From a bacterium (GTDB taxonomy: Bacteria > Krumholzibacteriota > Krumholzibacteriia > LZORAL124-64-63): a stretch of 64,000 nucleotides of DNA. Shown here in pieces: positions 14,943-23,510 of this stretch. The number at the start of each line of letters is the position of its first letter. The stretch's first letter is position 1. The notes beneath the pieces were generated by a model. It had not been told where the DNA came from, did not search any database, and worked only from the letters and a program-made list of their open reading frames with translations. Both the position numbers and the translations under genes were made by a program. Where the stretch lies: positions 124,001 through 188,000 of the forward strand of contig JADJCK010000004.1 of the NCBI GenBank assembly GCA_016703265.1, read 5' to 3'.

Positions 14943-17317
14943 TCGCGTGGACCGGCACTCACGGCGGATCCCGCCGGCGGCCGTGGCTTGCGGCCGCCGG
15001 CGTGGGTTTGCCCGCCGTCGCGCTGGTCGTCTATCTCATCTACGGCTTCTACGTCGGCCGGCAGGCGCAGCACCAGGCGCTGGAGCGCGACGAGCTCGCC
15101 CACACGCAGGCGCTGGGCGTGTCGCTCGACCACTTCCTGTCGGGACTGCAGGCCGAGGTGGCCGAGCTGGCCGACGGCCGCGAGGTGAGCGCCTGGTTCG
15201 AGAACGCGGCGCTGGGCCTGAGCCTCGAATACGGCCTGCGCATCAACCTGCTGGACCTGGAAACCGAGTTCGACAGGCGGCTGGCCCACAGGCTGCCGGG
15301 CGGCGAACCGATCTACGCGCGCCTGCTGCTGCTCGACGCCGACGGCCGCAAGGTCTTCGATTCACGCGAGCCGCGCCGCGATCCCGGCGACGCGTTCGCC
15401 GAAGGCTGGACGCGACCGGCGCCTGCCGACTCCGGGGGCGCACGCGCGGCCTACCTGCCTGACGCGGACCAGGTCGTGCTGGCCACCGAGTGCCGCGTGC
15501 TCGACCGCAACGAAGGCTGGCTCCTGGCCTTCGTGCCGTCGACCACCCTGCATGCGCAGGTCCAGGGTTCGCGGCGTTCGTCCGACGCGCGGCTGTGGCT
15601 GGCCTGGGATGACCGCATCCTCGGCGGCGGCGACGCGGCCGGCGAACTCCCTTCCCGCAGCGCACCGCCCCCTGGCTCCGCAACGCTGCTGTCCGACGGC
15701 ATGGCGGACAACCGCCCGCGCCTGCTGAGCTGCGCGCGCGCCGCGCACTTCCCGCTCACGGTCACGCGCATGAGCAGCGTCGACGGCGCCCTGGCCAGCG
15801 ACCCGCGCCTGTTCCTGTGGGGGCTGGCCGCGCTGGCGATCGTGCTCATGGGGCTTTCGGGCATGGTCTGGTGGGGCCAGTTGCGCTCGCAGGCGCTGGT
15901 GGCCAGGCTCGACACCGAGGCGCTGCACGCCCGCGACCTCGCCGTGCGCCAGAAGGAACTGGAACGCGAGATCGAACTCCGTCGGGCTGCCGAAACCGAC
16001 CTGGTGAAGGCCCGCGACGCGGCCGAGGCCGCCAGCCGAGCCAAGAGCCAGTTCCTGGCGAACATGTCGCACGAGATCCGCACCCCGCTCAACGGCGTGC
16101 TCGGCATGACCGAACTGGTACTCGACACGCGGCTGGACGACGAGCAGCACGAACAGCTGTCGATCGCCCTGGATTCGGGCCGCTCGCTGTTGACGATCAT
16201 CAACGACATCCTTGACATGTCCTCGATCGAGGCCGGCGAGATGCGCCTGAGTCCCGACGATTTCGACCCGCGTCTCGAACTGGAGAACATCCGGCGTTCG
16301 TTCCTGGCCGGCGCCCGCGCGCGCTCCCTCGAGCTGGAATGGGAACTGGACCCGGAACTGGCCCCGCTGCTGCGCGGCGACGCGGCGCGCCTGCGCCAGG
16401 TGCTGGTCAACCTGCTGGGCAATGCCCTGAAGTTCACCGAGCAGGGCTCTGTTGGCTTGTCGGTTCGCGTCGAGTACGCCACCGAGCGCCGGCAGCGCCT
16501 CGTGTTCCGCGTGCACGACACGGGCATCGGTATCGCCCCCGACAAGCGGGAGATCATCTTCGGGGCGTTCCAGCAGGCCGACGGCTCCCATACGCGCCGT
16601 TACGGCGGTACCGGGCTTGGCCTGCATATCAGCCGCCGCCTGGTGGCCATGATGGGCGGGGACCTGCAGCTCGAACAACGGGAAGGCCCGGGCTCGGTCT
16701 TCACGTTCACGCTGACGCTGCCGGTGGCGAGCCGCTCCAGCGAGCCCGCGCCGGACGCCGGCACGGCGCCACCCGCGCCGGCCCGCGAGCCGCTGCGCGT
16801 GCTCGTGGCCGAGGACAACCCGGTCAACCAGAAGCTGGTGGTGTCCCTGCTGGAGAAGTGGGGCCACAAGGTGACGCTGACCGCCGACGGCGAGGAGGCG
16901 CTCGCGGCGCTGCACGCCGGTACCTTCGACGCGGTGCTGCTCGACCTGCAGATGCCGAAACTGGACGGGATCGAAGTGGCCCGCACCTGGCGCGCCCACG
17001 AGGCCGCGACCGGCCGGCCGCGCCTGCCGCTCGTGGCGCTGACCGCGCGTGTACTGCCCGAGGACCGGGCCCTCTGCCTGGACGTCGGCATGGACGCCCA
17101 CCTGCCCAAGCCGCTCAACAGCCGCGCGCTGCGCGATACGCTCGACTGCCTCGTGCCCGCCCACGGCGGCGTCAGCTGTCTAGCCCGGGTTAACGCTTGC
17201 GCGAAGACCAGTGGATGGCGCGGATGCGCCAGGCTTCGCCTTCCTTCGCCAGCACCAGCAGCTCGGTCCCCAGGGAATCGACCTCGCGCCCGCGCCACGA
17301 GCCGCGCACCGAGCTGA
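14939..17317 (+). CDS. Hybrid sensor histidine kinase with receiver
   Basis: A 792-residue membrane kinase. It has a TM helix near residues 17-37, a periplasmic sensor region, a second TM near 285-310, a short coiled coil, a HisKA domain with the phospho-acceptor His near residue 377 (FLANMSHEIRTPLNG), a HATPase with LLGNALKF, DTGIGI and GGTGLGLHIS, and a receiver domain with VLVAEDNPVNQ and the acceptor Asp in VLLDLQMP. There is no HPt or output domain, so the downstream partner is elsewhere. It overlaps the solute-binding gene by 4 bases. About 45 residues after the receiver look non-native and overlap the convergent gene by 128 bases, which suggests a lost stop or a small frameshift near 17170. 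Confidence 0.88.
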   Translation: MIAWTGTHGGSRRRPWLAAAGVGLPAVALVVYLIYGFYVGRQAQHQALERDELAHTQALGVSLDHFLSGLQAEVAELADGREVSAWFENAALGLSLEYGLRINLLDLETEFDRRLAHRLPGGEPIYARLLLLDADGRKVFDSREPRRDPGDAFAEGWTRPAPADSGGARAAYLPDADQVVLATECRVLDRNEGWLLAFVPSTTLHAQVQGSRRSSDARLWLAWDDRILGGGDAAGELPSRSAPPPGSATLLSDGMADNRPRLLSCARAAHFPLTVTRMSSVDGALASDPRLFLWGLAALAIVLMGLSGMVWWGQLRSQALVARLDTEALHARDLAVRQKELEREIELRRAAETDLVKARDAAEAASRAKSQFLANMSHEIRTPLNGVLGMTELVLDTRLDDEQHEQLSIALDSGRSLLTIINDILDMSSIEAGEMRLSPDDFDPRLELENIRRSFLAGARARSLELEWELDPELAPLLRGDAARLRQVLVNLLGNALKFTEQGSVGLSVRVEYATERRQRLVFRVHDTGIGIAPDKREIIFGAFQQADGSHTRRYGGTGLGLHISRRLVAMMGGDLQLEQREGPGSVFTFTLTLPVASRSSEPAPDAGTAPPAPAREPLRVLVAEDNPVNQKLVVSLLEKWGHKVTLTADGEEALAALHAGTFDAVLLDLQMPKLDGIEVARTWRAHEAATGRPRLPLVALTARVLPEDRALCLDVGMDAHLPKPLNSRALRDTLDCLVPAHGGVSCLARVNACAKTSGWRGCARLRLPSPAPAARSPGNRPRARATSRAPS

Positions 17318-17645
17318 CGGCCCACAGCCAGGCCGCATCACCCACCTGCCGCACACCCGTCACCGTGCGCTCGCCGCCAAGCGCTTGGGCGAATTCGATG
17401 TCGGCCGCCAGGTGGTGTGCGGCGTACTGCGCCCGCGTCTCCAGTTCGCCGCCCTCCAGCACCACGGCATCGGCGGCCAGCAAGGCCAGGGCGGCGGTCG
17501 AGTCGCCGGCGGCCAGGGCCGCGTGGAACGCGGCCGCCGTTGCGGCGATGGCGGTGGAGTCGGGTGCCGATGCCTCCATGGCCTTCGTGACGGCCGGCGC
17601 TGCCAGCAATGTGACCAGAATGACAGCTATTGCCACCGCTTTCAT
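17190..17645 (-). CDS. Secreted DUF4440-type protein
   Basis: A 151-residue exported protein with signal peptide MKAVAIAVILVTLLAAPAV and an NTF2-like domain: ATAAAFHAALAAGDSTAAL, LLAADAVVLEGGEL, and a final strand WRIRAIHWSSRKR. The ATG at 17645 follows a GGGAG site and gives a proper signal peptide; an in-frame start upstream would place the dispersed palindrome inside the protein and is less likely. It is a second, distant relative of the DUF4440 protein at 12777-13250. Its 3' end overlaps the end of the kinase gene in opposite orientation. Confidence 0.75.
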   Translation of the reverse strand: MKAVAIAVILVTLLAAPAVTKAMEASAPDSTAIAATAAAFHAALAAGDSTAALALLAADAVVLEGGELETRAQYAAHHLAADIEFAQALGGERTVTGVRQVGDAAWLWAVSSVRGSWRGREVDSLGTELLVLAKEGEAWRIRAIHWSSRKR

Positions 17646-17676
17646 GGGGCACTCCCGATGTGCTTGAGGGTGCAAC

Positions 17677-17690
17677 TTGCGCCGGCGCAA
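17677..17690. repeat. Dispersed palindrome, copy 3 (14-bp core)
   Basis: The core TTGCGCCGGCGCAA with diverged outer bases, in the 80-base gap between two leftward genes that may be co-transcribed. Confidence 0.8.
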
Positions 17691-17725
17691 CTCCAGGTCG
17701 GCCGTGGTGGCTGTCTCGATGTTCA

Positions 17726-18277
17726 TCACGCCGCCTTGCGCGCGCCCGACACTTCGCGCCGCGACGCGCCTTCGCCTTTCGCGGGCGCCGCCGTGGTCAG
17801 GGCCAGGCCCGCCACGACCAGCGCCAGGCAGAAGCACCAGCCGCCGGGCAGCAGCCGCAGCTGCGGGCCACCGGTGGCGCTGGCGGCCGAGCGCAGGCCG
17901 AGCAGGAACACGATGCCCAGGCCGGTCACGATCCAGCCGCGCCACCGCAGCCAGGTCACGGCCTTGCGCACCGGCGTCGCCATGGCGCGCGGCGGCAGCC
18001 AGGCCGCCAGCAGGGCGGCCAGCAGCAGCGCCACCGGCAGCACGACGATGACCACCGAGACCAGGATCACGTTGAGCAGGGGCTGCTTGTTTGCCATGTG
18101 GTCCAGGAACTGCAGCATGGTCAGCGAGCGCGAGAACGGGATCGCCAGCAGGCGCACGGTGCCGTGGACGAACGGCAGGAAGGTCGTGGCGGCGTAGAGC
18201 AGCAGCGCGGCCACGGTCAGCGGCCGGGCCAGGCGGCGGGCGGTGGCGGTATCCATCAATCCGAAGACGCGACGCAC
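17726..18277 (-). CDS. Inner-membrane protein, unknown family
   Basis: A 183-residue protein with about four hydrophobic helices: residues 20-40, a second near 65-95 (NVILVSVVIVVLPVALLLAALL), a third near 112-130 and a fourth near 145-165. Basic loops (PPRAMATPVRKAVTWLRWRG) suggest inside orientation between helices two and three. No family is recognised. The GTG at 18277 follows AAGGGGAA; an ATG seven codons later is possible. It is followed 80 bases on by the secreted DUF4440 gene. Confidence 0.65.
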   Translation of the reverse strand: MRRVFGLMDTATARRLARPLTVAALLLYAATTFLPFVHGTVRLLAIPFSRSLTMLQFLDHMANKQPLLNVILVSVVIVVLPVALLLAALLAAWLPPRAMATPVRKAVTWLRWRGWIVTGLGIVFLLGLRSAASATGGPQLRLLPGGWCFCLALVVAGLALTTAAPAKGEGASRREVSGARKAA

Positions 18278-18353
18278 GGCGGTTCCCCTTCACATGGAAG
18301 CGGGGGCGCCGGCGCGGCGCCCCCGTAACCAATATATACCTCGGGCGCCGCGA

Positions 18354-18827
18354 CTAGTAGAAGGTGAACCCGGCGGTCACCTTGGCGTCCGGCGAATCGG
18401 CCGCACCCAGCTTCAGCTCGACGAAGAAGTCGTTCCCCGCCGACAGCTTCCGGCTCATGCCGCCCAGGAAGTTCACGCCCAGCTCGGTTTCCGAGCCGTC
18501 GCCGGGACCATCGTTGTCCCAGCTGTAGAAGTTCAGGCCCAGGCCGGCGCCGATGTAGAAGCCCCAGTCGGAGCTGCCGCGCTTGCTGAACTTGTAGACC
18601 AGCTCGGGATTCAGCGCGATCAGGGTGATGTCGTCCCCGAAGCCGATCTCGATGTTCGGGATGAACCAGCCGTCGTTGAACAGTTCGCCGCCGTTCATGT
18701 GGGCACCGACGTGGACCTGGTCGGGCTCGAACGTGGCGCCGCCGCGCAGCCCCCAGGCGGTCTCGGCCTGGGCGGCGCCGGCACCGGCGACCATCATCGC
18801 CAGCAGGCAGAACAGGATCCTCTTCAT
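18354..18827 (-). CDS. Small outer-membrane beta-barrel protein
   Basis: A 157-residue exported protein. The signal peptide is MKRILFCLLAMMVAGAG followed by AAQA. Mature strands such as GLRGGATFE, LNPELVYKFSK, WGFYIGAGLGLNFY and DFFVELKLG, and a final aromatic KVTAGFTFY, fit an eight-stranded OmpA/OmpW-like barrel. The terminal Phe-Tyr is the usual signal for outer-membrane insertion. No partner genes are evident. Confidence 0.8.
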   Translation of the reverse strand: MKRILFCLLAMMVAGAGAAQAETAWGLRGGATFEPDQVHVGAHMNGGELFNDGWFIPNIEIGFGDDITLIALNPELVYKFSKRGSSDWGFYIGAGLGLNFYSWDNDGPGDGSETELGVNFLGGMSRKLSAGNDFFVELKLGAADSPDAKVTAGFTFY

Positions 18828-18916
18828 AGGGCATGACTCCTTGTCGCTGGGGTTGTCTTGGTGTCCGTCCACGATAGCAAAGAAGCCCGGCGGCCACAAC
18901 GCGGGTCGGCAGCGCA

Positions 18917-20247
18917 CTAGCGGGTGCCGTGGCAGTGCTTCAGCTTGCGTCCGCTGCCGCACGGGCAGGCCTCGTTGCGCCCTGTCCGCGCGATCGCTTC
19001 GGTTAGTTCGTGGTCGCGTTGGTCCATCCAGCCCATCACCCCGGCCGGTGGCCGCATCGCCTGCAGTTCGGTGGCCATGAAGTCCAGCGCCGGGCCGATG
19101 TGACGGAAGAACGCGCGGTAACCCTCGCACAGGTAGTTCAGCCCCGGCTCGCCGTCGGGAGTCGCCATGAAGCGGTCCTTTGGGCAGCCGCCGTGGCACA
19201 GCTCGAGCACGTCGCACTGCCGGCAATAGGCGGGGAGCGTGGACTGCTTCTGCTGACCGAACGCGCGCTGTCGCGGCGAGCCCACCATCTCGGTGAGGGT
19301 CGCTTCGGCCAGGTTGCCCAGCAGGTAGCCCGGCTCCACGAAATGGTCGCAGCTGAAGAGGTCGCCGTTGTGCTCGAGCACGAGCGCATCGCCGCAGGTG
19401 GGCGCGTGCACGCACAGCGCGTAGCGGCCCACGCGATTGCCCAGCGCCACGTCGAAGGCCTGCACGAAGACGGTGCCCACGTCGCGGCGCACCCATTCGT
19501 CGAACACTCCACCGAGGAAGGCGCCGTACTGCCGCGCGCCCACCGAGCGCGGTGCCGCGCGGTCGCCGCTCTGCGTGTACAGCGGGCGTTTCACGGAGCG
19601 CCCGGTGCCCCAGCCTTCGGCCGTCGCCGTCTCGGCGCCGGGCTTCGCGCGCTCGACCACGGGGATGAACTGCAGGTGCCGTGCGCCCAACTCGTCGCGG
19701 AAGAAGCGGTAGGTGCCGCGCGGATCGTCGGCATTGTCGCTGTGCACGGTACACAGGATGTTGACCGCGACGCCGGCGTCACGCAGGTGGTTGTAGCCGG
19801 CCAGCACCTGGTCGAAGGTGCCGCCGCCGCCCTTGGTGACGCGGTGGCGGTCGTGAACTTCCCGCGGCCCGTCAAGACTCACACCGACGAGGAAGTTGTG
19901 CTCACGGAAGAAGTTCGCCCACTCGGCATCGAGGCGCGTGGCATTCGTCTGGATGGTATACAGTATTTTTGCGTCGATTGGCAATACCGTTCAGCCAGCA
20001 CCACCGCGCGGCGGAAGAAATCGAGTCCCATCAGCGTGGGCTCGCCGCCCTGCCACGAGACGGCCACCTCGCCCTCGGGATGCGCGGCGAACAGCTGCTG
20101 CAGCCACGCCTCGAGCACCTCGTCGTCCATGCGGAAGGTGCTGCCGGGGTACAGCTGGTCCTTCGACAGGAAGAAGCAGTACGAGCAGTCGAGGTTGCAC
20201 GCGGCGCCGGTGGGCTTGGCCAGCAGGTGGAAAGGGCGTGGGTCCAT
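18917..20247 (-). pseudogene. Radical SAM sulfatase-maturase-like protein, frameshifted
   Basis: An AslB/anSME-like radical SAM enzyme in two frames. The first part (from ATG 20247) has the 4Fe-4S motif C17-x3-C21-x2-C24 in CNLDCSYC and SWQGGEPTLMG. The second part (to 18917) has GVSLDGP, the SPASM cysteines (CVHAPTCG, FSCDHF, YCRQCDVLELCHGGC) and ends in a SEC-C zinc motif (CPCGSGRKLKHCH). The frames join at a run of five A (coding strand, 19966-19970): one more A restores QKILYTIQT. So the defect is a single-base loss in a homopolymer, real or a read error. Such enzymes convert Cys or Ser to formylglycine or modify other peptides; no sulfatase is nearby. Confidence 0.85.
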
Positions 20248-20493
20248 CGGCGGAGTGTGGCGGGGGGGGGGCGGCCGGCGGCCTGAGGGCGGCGTCGGGT
20301 GCCAGCCCCGCTTGACGTTGCGGGGGCGGCGAGGCCAGGTTAGACACAATAGGCGCCCTTGTCATGACGAACGACGCTATGACCTGCGCCGATTCCCGCC
20401 ACCACGCCGACCAGCCACGGCAGCGCGCCAGACCGGCATTGCCGGGCGATCACCCGGCCACCGGAAGCCCCAAAAAAAACGAAAACAGCAAAA
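20248..20493. other. Intergenic region, nothing clear
   Basis: About 245 bases between two leftward genes. It contains a run of ten G, an A8 run and a 6-bp hairpin GCCGGG-6-CCCGGC, which is on the wrong side of the A-run to be a terminator of arsR. No gene is seen. Confidence 0.4.
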
Positions 20494-20871
20494 TCAGATG
20501 CCGTCGCCATCGCCCCTGTCCATGCGTGCGGGATCGGCAGTGTGGCCACCCAACTGCTCCAGCTCGCGCGCCAGATAGTCCGTCAGGCTGCCGCAGACAA
20601 CGTCGCAGATCTCGAAGACGCGCGCGTCGGCCACAGAATAGTAGACGAACATGCCCTGCCGCCGCCGCCTCACCAGGCCGCCGCGCAGGAGCAGTTGCAG
20701 ATGTTTGGAGACGCTGGCCTGGGCGGCGCCACTGCTGGCGACGAGGTCGGCCACCGACCGTTCACCGCCCTCGAGGGACTGCAACAGGCGCAACCGGACA
20801 GGATCGCCAAGGAGCCGAAAGCGTTCCGCAATCAGCTCTAAGGTTTTGTCGTTCAACACGTTGCCAGACAT
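20494..20871 (-). CDS. ArsR-family transcriptional repressor
   Basis: A 125-residue winged-helix regulator of the ArsR/SmtB family: LGDPVRLRLLQSLEGGERSV, then the recognition part SGAAQASVSKHLQLL, and the wing VRRRRQGMFVYYSV. A Cys pair in the C-terminal helix region (EICDVVCGSL) could bind a metal or sense oxidation. The ATG at 20871 follows GAGAGG; upstream in-frame Met codons lie within the promoter. It is divergent to the tolC-adaptor-RND operon, with overlapping promoters, so it most likely represses both itself and the pump. Confidence 0.9.
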   Translation of the reverse strand: MSGNVLNDKTLELIAERFRLLGDPVRLRLLQSLEGGERSVADLVASSGAAQASVSKHLQLLLRGGLVRRRRQGMFVYYSVADARVFEICDVVCGSLTDYLARELEQLGGHTADPARMDRGDGDGI

Positions 20872-20895
20872 CGCGTTTTTCCTCTCCAGTTGCGC

Positions 20896-20945
20896 TTGAC
20901 GCCGTCGATGAAGTATAATATATTCGATTATGTGCATATGGTCAA
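20896..20945. promoter_or_regulatory. Overlapping divergent arsR and tolC promoters
   Basis: Forward: TTGACG (20896-20901), 17 bases, TATATT (20919-20924). Reverse: TTGACC (complement of 20940-20945), 17 bases, TATATT (complement of 20917-20922). The two -10 boxes overlap by four bases, so only one promoter can be occupied at a time, and a single ArsR site in the AT-rich stretch would control both. Confidence 0.75.
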
Positions 20946-21063
20946 TAGGCCATAATACAAGAATGGTCTGGTCGGGTTGGAAGCGCAAGTCAGGACAACA
21001 AGTCGGGGTTGGGAAGCGCAAGGGGCGCCCGCCACGCGGGCCACTTCACCGGAAGGTTCGACC

Positions 21064-22431
21064 ATGAAGATGACGGAGATCCTGGTCCTGGGCGCAGCGC
21101 TGCTGGCAGCCTTCGGCGCCGGGGCGCCGGCCGCTGCGGCCACGGCAAACGAGACGCTGACGCTGCCGGCGGCCGTGCAGCTGGCCCTGAAGAACAGCCC
21201 GCAGGTGCTGCAGGCGCAGGCGCAGCAGGATGTCGCCGCGGCGGGCAAGCGCGAAGCGAATGCGATGCGGCTGCCGCACCTGCAGGTGCGCGAGGTGGGA
21301 CTGCGCACCGACTCGCCGGCCGATGCGTTCGGGCTGCAGCTCATGCAGGAGCGTTTCGATTTCCCGACGTTCACGACGAGCGACCCGAACAACCCCGAGC
21401 CCATCAACAACTACGCGACCGAGTTCGAGGCTGCGTGGCCCATCTTCACCGGTGGCCGCGTGATGGCGGGCATCGGGCAGGCCGACCGCATGGCGAAGGC
21501 CGCCGCCGCGGTCAGCGACCACACCGACGAGGCCATCGCCCTGGCCACCGCCTCGGCCTACATGGATGCCGTGCTGGCGCAGCGCGCGGTCGAACTGGCC
21601 GAGCGCGCCTTCGAGACCACGAAGAAGCACGTCGACCAGGCGCAGGCCTTCTTCGACACCGGCATGATGGTCGAAAGTGACCTGCTGCAGGCCCAGGTGC
21701 AGCTGGCGCGCATGGAAGAGAAGCTCATCAGCGTGCGCAACGGCGCGCAGCTCGCGCGCGCCGGCCTGTTCCGCGTGATGGGCATCGCGCAGGACTCGGG
21801 CTACGCGCTGGACCCGGCCGTCGCCGAGGTGGAGCCCAGCAACGTCGACCTGGCCGAAGCCCTCAGCGGCGCCCGCGCCCGTCGCAACGACGTGAAGGCC
21901 GTGGCCGCGCAGGTCGACGCCGCCCGTCTGGGCGTGCGCCGCGCGCAGGGCGAGTACCTGCCCGAGGTCGTGGTCATGGGCAAGTACGCGCTCAACGCCG
22001 ACAACGTGTTCGGCGACGACGGCGACAGCTTCACCGTGATGGCCATGGCCCGCTGGAACCTGTGGAACTGGGGCCAGACGCGCGCGCGCGTGAGCGGCGC
22101 CCGCTCCTCGCACGTGGCGGCGCAGCAGGCGCAGCGCGGGCACGACCAGCAGGTCGAGTTCGAGGTGCGCCAGGCCTGGCAGCAGGTCGCCGAGGCGCGC
22201 GCCCGCTACGCCGTGGCCACCGGCGCCGTGGCCCAGGCCGAGAAGGCCCTCAACATCCTCGAATCGCGCTTCGAGCAGGGTGTGGCCCGCGTCACCGACC
22301 TGCTCGACGCCGAGACGATGCTCGACGACGCGCGCGTGCGCGAACTGAACGCGGGCTTCGACATGCGTCGCGCCGCCCGCACCCTCGATTTCGCTGTTGG
22401 TCTTCCCCCTGTTCCGGAGGTTTCGCGATGA
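21064..22431 (+). CDS. TolC-family outer-membrane efflux channel
   Basis: A 455-residue TolC-like protein with signal peptide (cleavage at PAAAATA) and two repeats of the outer membrane factor family. Each repeat has long heptad-rich helices (YMDAVLAQRAVELAERAF and FEVRQAWQQVAEARARYAVA). The motif VQLALKNSPQV at the mature N-terminus and LDAETMLDDARVRELNA near the end are typical. It forms the trimeric exit duct for the adaptor and RND pump encoded next. The stop overlaps the adaptor ATG. It is transcribed from the ArsR-controlled divergent promoter. Confidence 0.92.
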   Translation: MKMTEILVLGAALLAAFGAGAPAAAATANETLTLPAAVQLALKNSPQVLQAQAQQDVAAAGKREANAMRLPHLQVREVGLRTDSPADAFGLQLMQERFDFPTFTTSDPNNPEPINNYATEFEAAWPIFTGGRVMAGIGQADRMAKAAAAVSDHTDEAIALATASAYMDAVLAQRAVELAERAFETTKKHVDQAQAFFDTGMMVESDLLQAQVQLARMEEKLISVRNGAQLARAGLFRVMGIAQDSGYALDPAVAEVEPSNVDLAEALSGARARRNDVKAVAAQVDAARLGVRRAQGEYLPEVVVMGKYALNADNVFGDDGDSFTVMAMARWNLWNWGQTRARVSGARSSHVAAQQAQRGHDQQVEFEVRQAWQQVAEARARYAVATGAVAQAEKALNILESRFEQGVARVTDLLDAETMLDDARVRELNAGFDMRRAARTLDFAVGLPPVPEVSR

Positions 22432-23510
22432 AGCGCGCACCACTGACGATCACCGTGGCCCTTGCGGCCATCGCCCTGCTGGCCTTCGCCGGCTGCCAGG
22501 GCGGCCAGAAGAAGGATTACGCCGCTGCCGGCGCGCCGATCGCGGTGCGCGTGGTGGCGGCAGCGCCCGCCGCCGTGGCCGAGCAGGTCGAAGTGACCGG
22601 TTCGCTGCACGGCGCGCGTGAGGCCGTGCTGTCGGCCAAGGTCATGGGCACCGTCACCGCCATCCGCAAGACTGCCGGTGAGGTTGTGCGTCGCGGCGAG
22701 GTCGTGATCGTGCTCGACGACCGCGAGGTGGCCGGCAACATCGGCCAGGCCGAAGGCGCACTGGCGCAGGCCAAGGCCGCCGCGGCGCTGGCCGGCTCGA
22801 ACCTGCAACGCTTCGAGCAGCTGAAGGAACGCGGCGCCGCCTCGCAGCTGGAGCTGGACCAGGCGCGCTACGCCCACGAGACGGCCCAGGGCGCCGTGCG
22901 CCAGGCCGAGGCCGCCGTCTCCACCGCCAGCAGCTACAAGAGCTACGCGCAGGTGCCGGCGCCGTTCGACGGCCAGATCGTCGACCGCATGATCGAGGTG
23001 GGTGACCTGGCCGCGCCCGGCCGCCCGCTCATGCGCGTGGAGGACGTCAGCACGCTGCGCCTGCACGTCTCGCTGGCCGAGGACAAGGCCATCGCCGCCC
23101 AGACGGGCGTCCAGGTCGAGGTGACCATCCCCTCGCTGCCCGGCCGCACCTTCACCGGCACCGTGGCCGAGGTCGTGCCCGCGGTCGACCCCGCCACCCG
23201 CACGCAGCTGGTGAAGATCGACCTGCCGCAGGACGCCACGCTGCGCTCGGGCCTGTTCGCCCGCGCCCGCTTCACCACCGGCTCGCGCCAGACGCTCAGC
23301 CTGCCCAAGGATGCGCTGGTGCGCCGCGGCGGCCTGACCGGCGTCTACGTCGACGACGCGGGCCACGCCTCGTTCCGCCTGGTCGAACTGGCCGACAGCC
23401 GCATCGGCGACACCATCGAGGTGCTGTCGGGCCTGAAGGCCGGCGACCGCGTCATCATGCTGCCGCCCGCCACGCTGACCGAGGGCGCCGTTCTCGAGGT
23501 GCAGCCATGA
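22428..23510 (+). CDS. RND efflux periplasmic adaptor lipoprotein
   Basis: A 360-residue membrane fusion protein. The signal ends LLAFAGC, with the lipidated Cys at residue 22. Domains in order are a beta-barrel/lipoyl half (VEVTGSLHGAREAVLSAKVMGTV), a hairpin (residues about 100-170), the second lipoyl half (YAQVPAPFDGQIVDRMIEVGD), a beta-barrel (VEVTIPSLPGRTFTGTVAEV) and a C-terminal membrane-proximal domain. It links the pump to the TolC channel. It overlaps tolC (ATGA) and the pump gene (4 bases), so all are made together. Confidence 0.93.
   Translation: MKRAPLTITVALAAIALLAFAGCQGGQKKDYAAAGAPIAVRVVAAAPAAVAEQVEVTGSLHGAREAVLSAKVMGTVTAIRKTAGEVVRRGEVVIVLDDREVAGNIGQAEGALAQAKAAAALAGSNLQRFEQLKERGAASQLELDQARYAHETAQGAVRQAEAAVSTASSYKSYAQVPAPFDGQIVDRMIEVGDLAAPGRPLMRVEDVSTLRLHVSLAEDKAIAAQTGVQVEVTIPSLPGRTFTGTVAEVVPAVDPATRTQLVKIDLPQDATLRSGLFARARFTTGSRQTLSLPKDALVRRGGLTGVYVDDAGHASFRLVELADSRIGDTIEVLSGLKAGDRVIMLPPATLTEGAVLEVQP

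Noticed and set aside
20433..20480. Hairpin GCCGGG/CCCGGC with a nearby A-run as terminator of arsR
   Set aside because: On the minus strand the T-run precedes the hairpin, the wrong order for an intrinsic terminator.
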